Shown in pieces: positions 1 through 10,120 of a stretch of 64,000 bases of DNA (its first letter is position 1; each line of letters starts with the position of its first letter). The stretch spans positions 62,001 through 126,000 of the forward strand of contig NZ_JABMLK010000002.1 of NCBI RefSeq assembly GCF_013394855.1, in the 5' to 3' direction. Source of the DNA: Limnobaculum xujianqingii (GTDB taxonomy: Bacteria; Pseudomonadota; Gammaproteobacteria; Enterobacterales; Enterobacteriaceae). The notes beneath the pieces were generated by a model. It was not told where the DNA came from and did not search any database. It saw only the letters and a list, made by a program, of their open reading frames with translations. A program made the position numbers and the translations under genes.

Positions 1-32
1 GTGATTCAACTGCGGGAATATTGATAAAAATT

Positions 33-67
33 CAGGCTGCTCTGTTTACAGAACAGCCTGTTTTTTT
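33..67 (+). terminator. Rho-independent terminator of an upstream gene
   Basis: A 7-bp perfect stem (CAGGCTG at 33-39, CAGCCTG at 54-60) is followed directly by seven T residues. It ends transcription entering from the left. The left side is A-rich, so it may also work on the other strand. Confidence 0.85.
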
Positions 68-269
68 CTGCAACCGCGGTGTTTCTGGCTAATGAAAGGA
101 TTAGATTGATTTGGTTTTGAATAATGAGAACACGAGTAAGCAAAAGAGGATCTTTTGCATTATGAGTGATTGAAATAAAATTGATTCCCTCCACTTAACT
201 TATTATTGGAATCAGTGCGTTTTCTTTATAAGTCGGTATACTTATCGGCTATAAATGAATGAGGTTTAT

Positions 270-1010
270 ATGTTAGTTATTTTGCGTGCTTTGATTGTTA
301 TTCCATTTTGTATTTTGGTCTGTCTGGGTGGCTCGATATATTGTCTTTTTAGCCCGCGCAATCCTCGTCATTCCTATACTTTCGGTCGACTGTTTGGTCG
401 TCTGGCACCGGTATTTGGCTTAACCGTCGAAACACGGGTTAATCCGGCGGTTAAAGCTGACGGAAACTGTATCTATATCGCTAATCATCAGAATAATTAC
501 GATATGGTAACGGCGGCCGCTGCGGTACAGCCAAGAACGGTGACAGTGGGTAAAAAGAGCCTGCTGTGGATTCCTTTCTTCGGCCCTTTCTATTGGCTGA
601 CTGGTAATATCTTGATTGATCGCAATAATAAAACCAAATCTCGCGGTACCATTTACCAAATTATCGAGCAGATGAAAAAACGGGATATTTCGGTGTGGAT
701 GTTTCCGGAAGGAACACGCAGTAGAGGACGGGGTTTATTACCGTTCAAAACCGGAGCTTTTCATGCGGCTATTGCGGCTGGCGTGCCGGTTGTACCTATT
801 TGTGTTTCCAGTACCAGCGGTAAAATAAAGCTAAATCGTTGGAACAATGGTCATGCGATTGTGGAAATGATGTCTCCTATTGATACCAGCGTTTATGATA
901 AAGATCAGGTGCGTGAACTGGCGCAACACTGCCATGACATCATGACAAAAAAATTGGCACAGCTGGATCAGGAAGTTGCTGAGCGTGAGGCAGCGGATCG
1001 CCAACGTTAA
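270..1010 (+). CDS. plsC: 1-acyl-sn-glycerol-3-phosphate acyltransferase
   Basis: PlsC acylates lysophosphatidic acid at sn-2 to give phosphatidic acid, the second acylation of membrane phospholipid synthesis, at the inner membrane. The 246-residue protein has an N-terminal membrane segment (about residues 3-25). It carries the acyltransferase motif NHQNNYD with H73 and D78, and FPEGTR at 145-150 for glycerol-phosphate binding. It aligns with E. coli PlsC from residue 1 (MLxIxR... LFSPRNPRH). I chose the ATG at 270 over the one at 255 because GAGG at 261-264 is correctly spaced for it. It stands upstream of ftsP on the same strand, as in E. coli. Confidence 0.95.
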   Translation: MLVILRALIVIPFCILVCLGGSIYCLFSPRNPRHSYTFGRLFGRLAPVFGLTVETRVNPAVKADGNCIYIANHQNNYDMVTAAAAVQPRTVTVGKKSLLWIPFFGPFYWLTGNILIDRNNKTKSRGTIYQIIEQMKKRDISVWMFPEGTRSRGRGLLPFKTGAFHAAIAAGVPVVPICVSSTSGKIKLNRWNNGHAIVEMMSPIDTSVYDKDQVRELAQHCHDIMTKKLAQLDQEVAEREAADRQR

Positions 1011-1214
1011 CAGCGTTTATCACTTTTATTGGTGATTTTTAAGGTAGCGATTGAAATGTGTGTGCTGGGGTTTTTCTCCAGTGCACATTTGTGATCCTGC
1101 CATTTTTTCTTTGCATAACGTGATACCAACACATTGGCGTGATGATGTTTGCGCTGACAATATAAAGTGGATCGGGATTGATCTCTTTAGCTGATATACA
1201 CGAAGGTTGTTTGA

Positions 1215-2654
1215 ATGGTTGCTAAGATTAACAACAAAATGATACCGATTAGCCGCCGCCGCTTGTTGCAGGCGACAGGGGCCGCACTGGGTGCAAGCAT
1301 GGTTTCTCCGGCGTTTGCCGCCGCCCCTCAGGCAGCGTTGCCTGTTCCTCCTTTGCTGGAAAGCCGTAAGGGCCAGCCGCTTTATCTCTCGCTTCAACGT
1401 ACCCACTGGGAGTTTATCTCCGGCTCCCGGGTTAGTACTATGGGTTTTAATGGCCGCTATTTGGGGCCCACGGTAAGGGTTCGTAATGGTGATGACGTCA
1501 AAATGGTGTACAGCAATCGCTTAAGCGATCCGGTCGCTGTAACAGTGAGTGGGCTTCAGGTTCCCGGTACTTTAATGGGAAATGCAGCGCGAATGATGTC
1601 ACCGGGCGTGGACTGGTCACCGATTATTCCAGTGCGCCAACAGGCAGCAACCTGTTGGTATCATGCCATTACACCAAACAAAGTTGCTTCTGATATCTAC
1701 AACGGTCTGGCCGGTATGTGGATTATTGAAGATGATATTACTCGTGGTTTAACCATTCCCAATCAGTATGGTGTGAATGATTTTCCCGTTATCTTGCAGG
1801 ACAAGCACTTTAGCTCTTTTGGTCAGCCGGAATATTCTATTAGCGGTACCAATGAGTCTGGCTTTCTGGGGGATACCTTATTAACCAACGGCGTTAGTGG
1901 GCCTTATGTTGAGGTTGGCCGCGGTTGGGTCAGATTACGTTTGTTGAATGCCTCTAATTCCCGACGCTATACCCTAACGTTGAGCGATAACCGGCCATTC
2001 AATCTGATTGCAAATGACACAGGCTTGTTGACGGCTCCGGTTGCCGTTCCTCAGCTGAATTTAGCGCCGGGTGAACGCCGTGAAGTGCTTATCGATATGT
2101 CGAAAGGGGAAGAAGTCTCCATTTCCGCCGGACTTTCTGCCGGTGTTGTTGACAGGCTACGTAGCTTCTTTGAACCATCGAGTATTCTGAATTCATCTCT
2201 GGTGTTAACCATTAAGCCAACGGGATTGATGGCGCTGGTAACGGATAAACTGCCAGCCAGCCTGAAGCCGGTAGATGTATTGGATGGCAGCATTACCCGT
2301 TCGCGTGAATTTGTGTTGGGTAGCGATATTCCGGGCATTAATGGTGCTATCTGGGATCCATTACGTATCGACACTAAAGTGAAGTTAGGTACATGGGAAC
2401 GTTGGATTGTCAGCGCAGCTAAGCCCCAGGCATTTCATATTCAGGGCGCTTCATTTTTTGTCAGCTCAGTCAACGGTGCGAATCCTTCATTGGAAGACAG
2501 CGGCTGGAAAGATACCGTTTGGATTGAAGGCAAAGTCGAACTGCTGGTGAAGTTTAACCAACCATCGTCGCCGCATTTCCCGTTTATGTACTATAGCCAG
2601 AATCTGGAGCTTGCTGACCGCGGGAATATCGGGCAGTTGTTGGTTGAAGAGTAA
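1215..2654 (+). CDS. ftsP: Cell division protein FtsP (SufI), Tat-exported cupredoxin
   Basis: FtsP is a periplasmic multicopper-oxidase-fold protein that stabilises the divisome under stress and is a classic Tat substrate. A twin-arginine signal (SRRRLLQ, about residues 13-19) is followed by a hydrophobic stretch and an AFA cleavage site. The body carries E. coli SufI signatures such as NGRYLGPT, YNGLAGMW, LLNASNSRRY, FFEPSSIL and a C-terminal ADRGxIGQLLV. The 479-residue length is close to the 470 of E. coli. GAAGG at 1202-1206 supports the ATG at 1215; an internal ATG at 1239 is possible and would still keep the Tat motif. As in the family, it lacks a full set of copper ligands. Confidence 0.93.
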   Translation: MVAKINNKMIPISRRRLLQATGAALGASMVSPAFAAAPQAALPVPPLLESRKGQPLYLSLQRTHWEFISGSRVSTMGFNGRYLGPTVRVRNGDDVKMVYSNRLSDPVAVTVSGLQVPGTLMGNAARMMSPGVDWSPIIPVRQQAATCWYHAITPNKVASDIYNGLAGMWIIEDDITRGLTIPNQYGVNDFPVILQDKHFSSFGQPEYSISGTNESGFLGDTLLTNGVSGPYVEVGRGWVRLRLLNASNSRRYTLTLSDNRPFNLIANDTGLLTAPVAVPQLNLAPGERREVLIDMSKGEEVSISAGLSAGVVDRLRSFFEPSSILNSSLVLTIKPTGLMALVTDKLPASLKPVDVLDGSITRSREFVLGSDIPGINGAIWDPLRIDTKVKLGTWERWIVSAAKPQAFHIQGASFFVSSVNGANPSLEDSGWKDTVWIEGKVELLVKFNQPSSPHFPFMYYSQNLELADRGNIGQLLVEE

Positions 2655-2670
2655 TATTGATATTAGCTTC

Positions 2671-2848
2671 AGTGAATATTCCGGCCGTAATGGCATTGCG
2701 CTTATATTGGCGTAGTGCCCGGCCGGAAAACAATCTGACTTTGGTATCCGAGTGCGTCGGGCCTAGCCGGGCTAGGGGCGCTCCGGCAGCTAAAGCTGCT
2801 ACGACCCCAACGCCCGTCTCTCCCTCCGATTAGCTGAGTTAAAGACCA
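2671..2848. repeat. Family-1 palindromic repeat, copy A
   Basis: The element opens with TTCCGGCCG (2679-2687) and its inverse CGGCCGGAA (2720-2728). A GC-rich block follows with the nested palindrome GCAGCTaaAGCTGC, ending near a GATTAGCT motif. The same order recurs at 17392-17575, and parts recur at 24551-24830 and 38616-39175. It lies between the convergent genes ftsP and ybhR. Confidence 0.8.
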
Positions 2849-2856
2849 ATATCTTG

Positions 2857-3984
2857 TTAACTAATCTTCCTCCTGAACATCCAATACGCAATACTCCCCG
2901 TGGTAACGGTAATCACCAACAGCGGCCACAGGCTTCCCCAGATAATTGAGAAATCGGCGTCTTTCAGGTAAATCTGTTTGGTGATATCGGTGAAGTGGCG
3001 GATTGGATTAATCCAGGTGAGGTTTTGTAGCCATACCGGCATATTCTCTACCGGTGAGACATAACCGGACAGCAGAATTGCCGGCATCATAAAGACAAAC
3101 ACACCAATAAATGCCTGTTGTTGTGTCGCGCACAGCGAAGAGATCAGCAGGCCAAATCCTACCAGTGACAGGGTATAAATCAGCATGGTGCTGTAAAACA
3201 GCATCAGCGAGCCGGCAAAAGGGATCTGATAGAAAAAGATCCCGATGATCAGGACGATTGAAGCCTGAAACATCGCCACAATCATAGCCGGAACGGCTTT
3301 ACCGATAAATATTTGCCAGGTGGTCAGTGGGGAAACTAATAGTTGCTCTAGGGTTCCCTGCTCGCGCTCGCGGGCTACGGAAAGTGAAGTCACAATCAGT
3401 ACGCCGATGGTGACAATCATGGCAATCAATGATGGCACCACAAACCATTTGTAATCCAGATTAGGGTTATACCAGTTGCGTACCACCGGTTGGCTATTGT
3501 TCTGCTTAGGTATTGAAGCGCTCAGTTCTGACTGGTATTGCTTAACAATCTGTTGAATATAGTTAGCGGCAATTTGTGCACTGTTAGAGCGTCGGCCATC
3601 GAGAATAATTTGCAGTGGTGTGGTTTGGCCGTTTTCAATAAGGCGGGAAAAATCTGCCGGGAAGCGCACCAGCAGCAGTGCTTTTTGCTGATTAATAGTC
3701 GGTTCTATTTCTTGTGAACTGTGCAACAGAATGACGTTGCTGAAGGCTTTCGCTTTGGCAATTCGTTGGGTCAGCTCAACGGAGGCTTTACCATTATCCT
3801 CACTGTAGATAGCAATACTGGCATTAGTCACTTCTAACGTTGCGGCAAACGGAAACAGAATAACCTGCATTAATACCGGTAATACCAGAATGGCTCTGGT
3901 TTGTGGATCGCGCAGCAGTGACTGTAGTTCTTTGGCTATCAGCGACAGCATGCGATGAAGTATGGTCAGGGTATCTCTGGTCAT
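2857..3984 (-). CDS. ybhR: ABC-2 type transporter permease YbhR
   Basis: This is one of two inner-membrane permeases of the YbhFSR ABC exporter, an ABC-2 drug/cation efflux family. An N-terminal membrane helix ([17 protein letters not shown] region) precedes a large periplasmic domain with the family signature [14 protein letters not shown]. Five or six C-terminal helices follow, with [17 protein letters not shown] and [13 protein letters not shown]. It aligns along its length with E. coli YbhR. The gene starts three bases after the ybhS stop, so it is the last gene of the operon. Confidence 0.9.
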   Translation of the reverse strand: MTRDTLTILHRMLSLIAKELQSLLRDPQTRAILVLPVLMQVILFPFAATLEVTNASIAIYSEDNGKASVELTQRIAKAKAFSNVILLHSSQEIEPTINQQKALLLVRFPADFSRLIENGQTTPLQIILDGRRSNSAQIAANYIQQIVKQYQSELSASIPKQNNSQPVVRNWYNPNLDYKWFVVPSLIAMIVTIGVLIVTSLSVAREREQGTLEQLLVSPLTTWQIFIGKAVPAMIVAMFQASIVLIIGIFFYQIPFAGSLMLFYSTMLIYTLSLVGFGLLISSLCATQQQAFIGVFVFMMPAILLSGYVSPVENMPVWLQNLTWINPIRHFTDITKQIYLKDADFSIIWGSLWPLLVITVTTGSIAYWMFRRKIS

Positions 3985-3987
3985 AGA

Positions 3988-5142
3988 TTAGTCCAGCCGC
4001 CTTCTGGTTTTCAGTGCTGTTAGCCCAATAAAGAAAACCGCTGATGCAATCAGGAACAGCAAATTAACAAACAGAATAGGGCCAATATTTCCGGCCAGAA
4101 ACAGGGTTTGTAGGGTACTGACAAAATAACGGGCGGGAATGATATAAGTTACTGCCCGAACGACCTCTGGCATGCTGTCGATTTCAAATATGAAGCCGGA
4201 TAGCATCACCGCTGGCAGAAACGCCGCATTCAGTGCCACCATAGCCGCATTAAACTGATTGCGGGTTAAGGTGGATATCAACAGTCCCATACCCAGCGTG
4301 CTGGCAAGAAACAGACTGCTCATACCAAACAGAATTGGTAATGATCCCCGATAGGGAACATCCATAACCAGCACGGCTACCACCACACAAAGCGCCATAG
4401 CAATCATACCGAGGAAATAATAAGGAATTAGCTTGGATAATAACAGCTCCCCACGGGTAACCTGAGTTGAAAGCAAGGCTTCCATAGTGCCGCGTTCCCA
4501 TTCGCGGGCGATGACCAATGAGGTAAGAATGGCTCCAATTACCGTCATGATAATAGTGATTGCACCGGGAATAATAAAATTGCGGCTGATGGCTGAAGGG
4601 TTAAACCAGTAGCGTAGTTGAACATCGATTAACCCTTGAGGTTTTTCTCCCCGGTCGATAGCCTGATTTCGCTGCCAGATTTGCCAGATACCTTCTGCGT
4701 ATCCCTGAGCGAAGTTAGCGGTATTGGGTTCACTACCATCGGTGATCACTTGAATTGGTGTGGTGTCTTCTGGTCGCAGCAGGTGCTGTGAAAAATCTGA
4801 AGGAATTACCACTAAGCCGCGAATTTCACCAGCTTGCAGTTTATGGATAAGCTCGCGACGGTCGGTACTGATGGTGGGAGCGATATAGGCGGAACCAATA
4901 AAAGCATCCACCAGATGGCGAGCTTCCGGGGTTTGCTGCTCCATTAAAATACCAATCTTCAATTTGCTGGAATCCAGATTGATACCATAACCAAAAATAA
5001 ACAGCAGCATCAGTGGGATCACAAAGGCGATCAGACCGCTGCTGGGATCCCGCAAGATTTGATAAGTCTCTTTACGGCACAGGGCGAACAGGCGACGCAG
5101 GGAGAAAAAGGTATTTGGTTTTTTGACCGGGGAATCACTCAC
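3988..5142 (-). CDS. ybhS: ABC-2 type transporter permease YbhS
   Basis: This is the second permease of the YbhFSR exporter, sharing the ABC-2 topology: one N-terminal helix ([21 protein letters not shown]), a periplasmic loop with [17 protein letters not shown], then a helical bundle with [17 protein letters not shown] place the start at GTG 5142, giving 384 residues. The perfect ribosome site AAGGAGG lies six bases upstream, inside the last codons of ybhF, so the two genes overlap by 8 bases and are probably translationally coupled. An ATG at 5160 is in frame, but the ribosome site would then fall inside the coding region. It aligns with E. coli YbhS. Confidence 0.9.
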   Translation of the reverse strand: MSDSPVKKPNTFFSLRRLFALCRKETYQILRDPSSGLIAFVIPLMLLFIFGYGINLDSSKLKIGILMEQQTPEARHLVDAFIGSAYIAPTISTDRRELIHKLQAGEIRGLVVIPSDFSQHLLRPEDTTPIQVITDGSEPNTANFAQGYAEGIWQIWQRNQAIDRGEKPQGLIDVQLRYWFNPSAISRNFIIPGAITIIMTVIGAILTSLVIAREWERGTMEALLSTQVTRGELLLSKLIPYYFLGMIAMALCVVVAVLVMDVPYRGSLPILFGMSSLFLASTLGMGLLISTLTRNQFNAAMVALNAAFLPAVMLSGFIFEIDSMPEVVRAVTYIIPARYFVSTLQTLFLAGNIGPILFVNLLFLIASAVFFIGLTALKTRRRLD

Positions 5143-6889
5143 TTTCAACCTCCTTGTCATAACCTAATACTAAATCAATAAATGCCTGCTCCATGGTGGG
5201 ATTAGGGTTATCTGGGGTGGCAATCTGCTGTTTAAGGTCGTCAGGTGAGCCAGCAGCAATGATTTTTCCCCGATAAACCAGACCAATACGGTCGCAGTAT
5301 TCAGCTTCGTCCATAAAATGGGTAGTTACCATCACCGTTACCCCTTTTTCTACCATGCCGTTAATATGCAGCCAAAACTCCCGGCGGGTAACGGGATCGA
5401 CACCAGAGGTAGGTTCATCGAGAAACAGAATATCAGGCTCATGCATCAGTGCGCAGGAGAGGGCCAGTCGCTGTTTAAATCCTAAGGGTAAAGCATTTGG
5501 TTCTTGCTTAAGGATTGGCGTGAAGCTAAATGCTTTGGTCATATCGGCTATCTTATTTTTCTGTTTCTCGCCATACAGACCGTAGGCACCGGAAAAGAAT
5601 TTCAGATTTTGTTCTACAGTCAGATTGCCATATAGCGAGAACTTTTGAGCCATATATCCTAATCGCTGGCGCGCTTTACCGGAGCTGGTTTTCAGGTCCA
5701 TATTCAATACCAGCGCTTTTCCGCTAGTGGGTACCAGCAAACCACACATCATTTTAAAGGTAGTGGATTTACCCGCACCATTAGGGCCTAACAAACCAAA
5801 AATTTCTCCCCGCTTCACCTGAAAGCTCACGTTATCCGTTGCGGCAAAACTGCCAAACTTTTTAGTCAGAGAGATAGCTTCGATCACCACCTCCTGAGGA
5901 TTGCCTTCAACGCTTGGCATAATTTGCCCCAGAGCGGATTCACTGGCCGGGTTTCCCCCTAATAAATCTATAAAGGCATCTTCAAATCGGGGCTCTGCTT
6001 CTTCAACTTGAGCGTCAGGCTGACCAAGCCATTCGGGGAGTTTGCTGTGATCCTCTCCTTCACGCAGAATCAGGCGAACGGATTTCCCCTGAATGACGCC
6101 ATCGCTAACCTGCGGCAGAGACAGCGCTTTTTGCAACATTTTGCGGTTGGTTCCCTGAGTAGCTGCAATCAGAACGCTTCGACCTGCCATGCGCTGGGTT
6201 AACTCCTGAGGGGGGCCGTTAAAAATTAGCTCTCCCTCATTCATTAACAGCACCTGACGGCATTGCTCCGCTTCATCCAGATAAGAGGTGCTCCACAGGA
6301 TCAGCATGCCTTCATCCGCCAGTTCATGCACCATCTTCCACAGTTCGCGGCGGGAGATGGGATCAACACCAACGCCGGGTTCGTCCAATAGCAGAACTTT
6401 TGGCTGGCCGATCAACGTACAGGCCAGACCCAGTTTTTGTTTCATACCGCCAGAGAGCTTACCCGCCAGTCGATCGGTAAAACGGGAGAGATCGGTGAAC
6501 GTCAGCAGTTTTTCAAATACGGCTTTGCGTTCTTCGCCAATAACACCGCGCAGTTCTGCATACAGATTCAGGTTTTCTATGACTGACAGATCTTCATACA
6601 GGCCAAATTTTTGCGGCATATAGCCCAAAACCGCATGCAGCTCGCCATCATCTTTAATGGGGTCGAGACCGACAACCCGAATGGTTCCTGCATCTGGCTT
6701 CAGTAAACCCGCCAGCATGCGGATTAAGGTGGTTTTACCGGCACCATCTGGTCCGACTAATCCCATAACTGCACCGCTGTCAATTTGTGTTGTCAGGCTG
6801 GCGACAGCGGGTTTAGTTAATCCTTTAAAGCTTTTCTCAACGTTATCCAGAACAATATGGTGGACGTTTGCTGAGTCAGTATCACTCAT
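5135..6889 (-). CDS. ybhF: ABC transporter fused ATPase YbhF
   Basis: The 584-residue protein holds two ATP-binding cassettes in tandem. Each has Walker A (GPDGAGKTT about residue 46; GPNGAGKST about residue 369), a signature motif (LSGGMKQ in the first; a degenerate LPLGFKQ in the second) and Walker B ([22 protein letters not shown]). The second signature's loss of the SGG core is also typical of fused exporters. It powers the YbhS/YbhR permeases. It follows ybhG with a 9-base gap and overlaps ybhS. In E. coli this system is linked to cefoperazone and chloramphenicol sensitivity and alkali cation export; substrate here is unknown. Confidence 0.92.
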   Translation of the reverse strand: MSDTDSANVHHIVLDNVEKSFKGLTKPAVASLTTQIDSGAVMGLVGPDGAGKTTLIRMLAGLLKPDAGTIRVVGLDPIKDDGELHAVLGYMPQKFGLYEDLSVIENLNLYAELRGVIGEERKAVFEKLLTFTDLSRFTDRLAGKLSGGMKQKLGLACTLIGQPKVLLLDEPGVGVDPISRRELWKMVHELADEGMLILWSTSYLDEAEQCRQVLLMNEGELIFNGPPQELTQRMAGRSVLIAATQGTNRKMLQKALSLPQVSDGVIQGKSVRLILREGEDHSKLPEWLGQPDAQVEEAEPRFEDAFIDLLGGNPASESALGQIMPSVEGNPQEVVIEAISLTKKFGSFAATDNVSFQVKRGEIFGLLGPNGAGKSTTFKMMCGLLVPTSGKALVLNMDLKTSSGKARQRLGYMAQKFSLYGNLTVEQNLKFFSGAYGLYGEKQKNKIADMTKAFSFTPILKQEPNALPLGFKQRLALSCALMHEPDILFLDEPTSGVDPVTRREFWLHINGMVEKGVTVMVTTHFMDEAEYCDRIGLVYRGKIIAAGSPDDLKQQIATPDNPNPTMEQAFIDLVLGYDKEVESE

Positions 6890-6898
6890 GGCGTAGCC

Positions 6899-7885
6899 TT
6901 AACGGGCAGGAAAAACGATAGTGACCGGCATACCCTGGCGTAAATTATCATCCGGATCGGAAACTATAATACGCAGGCGATATACCAGATCGGTACGAAG
7001 TTCAGGGGTTTCGACACTTTTCGGTGTAAATTCTGCATTAGGCGAAACAAAACCAATGGTGCCATGATAAGGCTTATCGGGACGTGCATCGGTATAGATT
7101 TCAAGCTCAGTACCGGGAACTGCTTTGGCCAGATTGACTTCATTCACATAGGCCCGTACCCATACCGGATTGGTTAATGACAGGCTAAATACCGTATTAC
7201 TGGCGCTCAGCATGCTGCCGGGTTCGAGGGCACGGGTAAGAATGGTTCCTTCGGAAGGAGACAATAAGGTGGTATCTGACAAATTCAGTTCAGCCTGAGC
7301 TAAAGCCGCTTCAGCCTGAGACAAGTTGGCTTTGGCTTCAGCAATTTCTTGCGGGCGACTACCAGTTTCAAACTGTGCCAGCTTATCTTTAGCGGATTGT
7401 AAGGTGGCTTTGGCCTGATCCCTTGCATTGCGGGAATCATCCAGGGTATTTGCGGAGACAGATCGAGTTTTCCACAGGCCCAACTGACGTTGATAGAAGC
7501 TTTCAGCATATTGATAAGCGGCCTGGCTCTGCTCTACTGCAGCTTTGACCTGTGCAATCTCTTCTGTGCGATAGCCTTCTTGTACCAGCGCCAGACGGGC
7601 TTTCAGTGATTCAACATTAGCTTTGGCTTGCTGTAACGCATTGATATAAGGCGCATCGTCCAGCCGGCCAAGAATTTGCCCTGGTTTTACCCGGTCGCCT
7701 TCATCAACGGTTAATGAAGCCAGACGTCCACCAACGCGAAAATTTAGATTTACCGTTCTGATATCAACGTTGCCATAGAGAGATAGCGATGAGTTTCGGC
7801 TGTTGTTATAGCCATTCCATGAGTAAAAGGCGGCAATGGAGCAGAGGATGACAACAATAATCAGAAGGAGTTTTTTCTTGGACAT
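6899..7885 (-). CDS. ybhG: HlyD-family membrane fusion protein YbhG
   Basis: This is the periplasmic adaptor linking the YbhFSR pump to an outer-membrane channel. An N-terminal membrane anchor (residues 4-22) is followed by the lipoyl half-motif [18 protein letters not shown] and a long alpha-hairpin rich in Ala/Gln (about 75-205). The second lipoyl part and beta-barrel follow, with [38 protein letters not shown] in order. It aligns closely with E. coli YbhG over 328 residues and is the first gene of the four-gene operon. The TetR regulator cecR, which sits upstream in E. coli, is absent here. Confidence 0.92.
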   Translation of the reverse strand: MSKKKLLLIIVVILCSIAAFYSWNGYNNSRNSSLSLYGNVDIRTVNLNFRVGGRLASLTVDEGDRVKPGQILGRLDDAPYINALQQAKANVESLKARLALVQEGYRTEEIAQVKAAVEQSQAAYQYAESFYQRQLGLWKTRSVSANTLDDSRNARDQAKATLQSAKDKLAQFETGSRPQEIAEAKANLSQAEAALAQAELNLSDTTLLSPSEGTILTRALEPGSMLSASNTVFSLSLTNPVWVRAYVNEVNLAKAVPGTELEIYTDARPDKPYHGTIGFVSPNAEFTPKSVETPELRTDLVYRLRIIVSDPDDNLRQGMPVTIVFPAR

Positions 7886-8097
7886 AATATGCTGGTTCCG
7901 TCTCGATTTTGGTTCGATTAACCATAGCGTAATGTCATTAACGTTAGCATAAACAAGGAAGGGTTATGAATGTATATTTGAGCGAAAACTTTATCTAAAT
8001 GAGCGAATAAGCTAAATGGCGGTGAAAGAAGACAGGGTGAATGATGGAGGTAGCCCGAATAACGAGTGGTATATCCGGGCCAGAAAGAGTGGGGAAA

Positions 8098-8529
8098 TTA
8101 ACGGTAGTCAGGGCCGACAACAGAATAGCGGCCGCTGCCCAGCAGCATGGTGGCAATAGCACCAAAGAAATAGAGCGCTTCGGTTTCTAAGCCCCAGGCT
8201 CCGACTTTTGTTAGCGTGTATATTTTGGCAGTGCCTACCATTAAAGTCGCTACCAGCAAGGTGAAAGCGACAATTAATGCTGCCGGACGAGTGAAGATGC
8301 CAAGAATAATCAGTATTGGGGCAACAATTTCACCAATAAAAACGCCGTAAGCAATGAAATAAGGTAATCCCTGACCAACTAACATGTCACCAATCCAGCC
8401 AACCCCATGATCTATTTTAGCTACGCCGTGAAATATCATAAGTACAGAAAATACGACTCTTAAAAGAAGCTTTCCACCGTCCTGATGGTCTGTCAGGCGT
8501 GTAAATGACTGATTCAGTTTTGCAAGCAT
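8098..8529 (-). CDS. DoxX family membrane protein
   Basis: A 143-residue integral membrane protein with four predicted helices and the DoxX pattern: LLLRVVFSVLMIFHGVAKI at the start, an EIVAPILIILGIFTRPAAL central segment and a C-terminal ALYFFGAIATMLLGSGRYS. DoxX-family proteins are small inner-membrane proteins, some tied to redox or thiol stress, but many have no known role. It stands alone, 213 bases downstream of ybhG's start in the same direction, and may have its own promoter. Confidence 0.8.
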   Translation of the reverse strand: MLAKLNQSFTRLTDHQDGGKLLLRVVFSVLMIFHGVAKIDHGVGWIGDMLVGQGLPYFIAYGVFIGEIVAPILIILGIFTRPAALIVAFTLLVATLMVGTAKIYTLTKVGAWGLETEALYFFGAIATMLLGSGRYSVVGPDYR

Positions 8530-9052
8530 GGTTTTCGTCCTGTTTTGCTATCATTGATAATGTATATATTGGGTTATTGGCTAATTTCTAGACTTATATC
8601 TCGATATATTGTCCGAGAATGGATGAAAACCCACCCCCACTGGGATGAAGTATAGTTGAATTGTTCCAGTTATCCAGATGTTGAGAGATTTATTTTGTTT
8701 GGAAAAATAAGCGTTGTAATAACCTGAATGCATTGCAACATAAAAAATTATATCTTACGCAATGAATGGTTTTTAAGATCGAGTTTTTATGATTATTTTA
8801 TGGATTATTCCATTTTTCATCCTATGAGAGAGGATAAACCCAAAACATTTTACCAAAATATTCGAAAGTTTATTCCGGAAGGCTCTATATGTGGTTATTG
8901 AATATACACAGGTGGGGTATTTATATTTATTTAGCAGAGTGAAATATTGGTAATTATGACAGTATATCTTATTACAAGATGGGGCTATGCTATGTAGATA
9001 CAGTGTGGACGATGAATATATTCGGCGTCAGAATTAGAGGTAGCAATAGATT
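8530..9052. other. AT-rich intergenic region between doxX-like and luxR-like genes
   Basis: This 523-base gap separates two divergent genes and should hold both promoters. It is strongly AT-rich. I see no convincing lux-box-type 20-bp palindrome, no tRNA and no open reading frame with a ribosome site. Confidence 0.5.
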
Positions 9053-9736
9053 ATGGGGCCTTTGAAAAATGATAAAAGTATTAAGTTACTTTTAGAAAGA
9101 CAATTACAGTCATATGGTATTAACCATTATTGTTATTTTCTACTCCCTAAGTATGCGCAGACTTCACCAGTCATCCTCTCAAACTACCCGGAAGAGTGGT
9201 TATCATGTTATATCGCCGCGGAACTTTATCTTTTCGATCCGGTAGTAGTGCACGCAAAACAGACAATACTTCCTTTTGCATGGAGTGACATTCTGGCACC
9301 GACTAAAAGTACCACCAATGGCAGTATGGATACTTTTGCTTCACGTTATAATGTTTTTGATGGTTTTACTTTTACACTCCGGGATGCTAATAATCGTCTG
9401 GCTTTGCTAAGTTTTTGCAATATAAACGAAGATGATAACTTCCACGATAATATTCAAAAGAATCTGGCAGATATACAACTTTTACTAATTAAAACTCATG
9501 ATAAAGTTATTAATGACAACCAACTTATTGAGAGTGAGGGTTCAATATTATCATCGCGGGAGTTAGAGATATTGCAATGGGTTAGTATGGGTAAAACCTA
9601 TATTGAATCAGCCATAATTTTAGGTATTCGTGAAAGAACGATTAAATTTCATATGAAGAATATTGTAAATAAACTGAATGTTTCAAATGCCAGACATGCA
9701 ATAAAGAAAGCGATTGAGCTGAATTTACTTAATTAG
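9053..9736 (+). CDS. LuxR-family quorum-sensing regulator (solo)
   Basis: The protein has an N-terminal acyl-homoserine-lactone-binding domain (about residues 10-155) and a C-terminal LuxR-type helix-turn-helix (about 163-225; LSSRELEILQWVSMGKTYIESA). The conserved autoinducer-domain residues are present: W and Y in NYPEEWLSCY, the DP pair in LFDPVV, W in FAWSDI and G in FDGFTF. Lactone binding therefore looks possible. No luxI-type synthase occurs in the window, so it is an orphan (solo) receptor, closer in pattern to ExpR/YenR types than to SdiA. GAGGT upstream supports this start. The targets cannot be told from sequence. Confidence 0.85.
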   Translation: MGPLKNDKSIKLLLERQLQSYGINHYCYFLLPKYAQTSPVILSNYPEEWLSCYIAAELYLFDPVVVHAKQTILPFAWSDILAPTKSTTNGSMDTFASRYNVFDGFTFTLRDANNRLALLSFCNINEDDNFHDNIQKNLADIQLLLIKTHDKVINDNQLIESEGSILSSRELEILQWVSMGKTYIESAIILGIRERTIKFHMKNIVNKLNVSNARHAIKKAIELNLLN

Positions 9737-10120
9737 ACAGGCTATGGTTGGGAACGCTGCAATTACCCTGTCAAAAAACTGTTCGAAATATGAACGTTTC
9801 AGTGAGTAATTTTGGTATGGGAAATAAGTTGTGAGAAAAGCTATTCCTCATCATCATGATTTTTAGTTTATATTCAACGTGTTGTGTGCAGAATGTAGCT
9901 ATTCAACCTGAATAAAAATCAGATAAAATAATCCCACCTCGTTGATTATCCTGATATTTCTATCCGACATTTTTTATTTTTCACTACGTGTTTATTCTCT
10001 TGAAAGTAGTAAACAGGAACTCAGAAAGATATTACTCTATGAATTTGTTGGTTTTCAGGGCAGAACCTTGAGGTGGGAAAACCACATCTTTCACTAAACT
10101 AACAAATATTTCGTCAGGCA
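9737..10120. other. Convergent intergenic region, AT-rich
   Basis: This gap lies between the 3' ends of the LuxR and ROK genes. It contains a weak hairpin (GACAGG near 9735, CCTGTC near 9768, then A-rich) that could end transcription, and a short GAGGTGGGaaaACCACATC palindrome near 10070. No repeat copy or gene is seen. Confidence 0.45.

Noticed and set aside
6..194. 62-codon minus-strand frame before plsC
   Set aside because: It overlaps the terminator at 33-67 and has no ribosome site.
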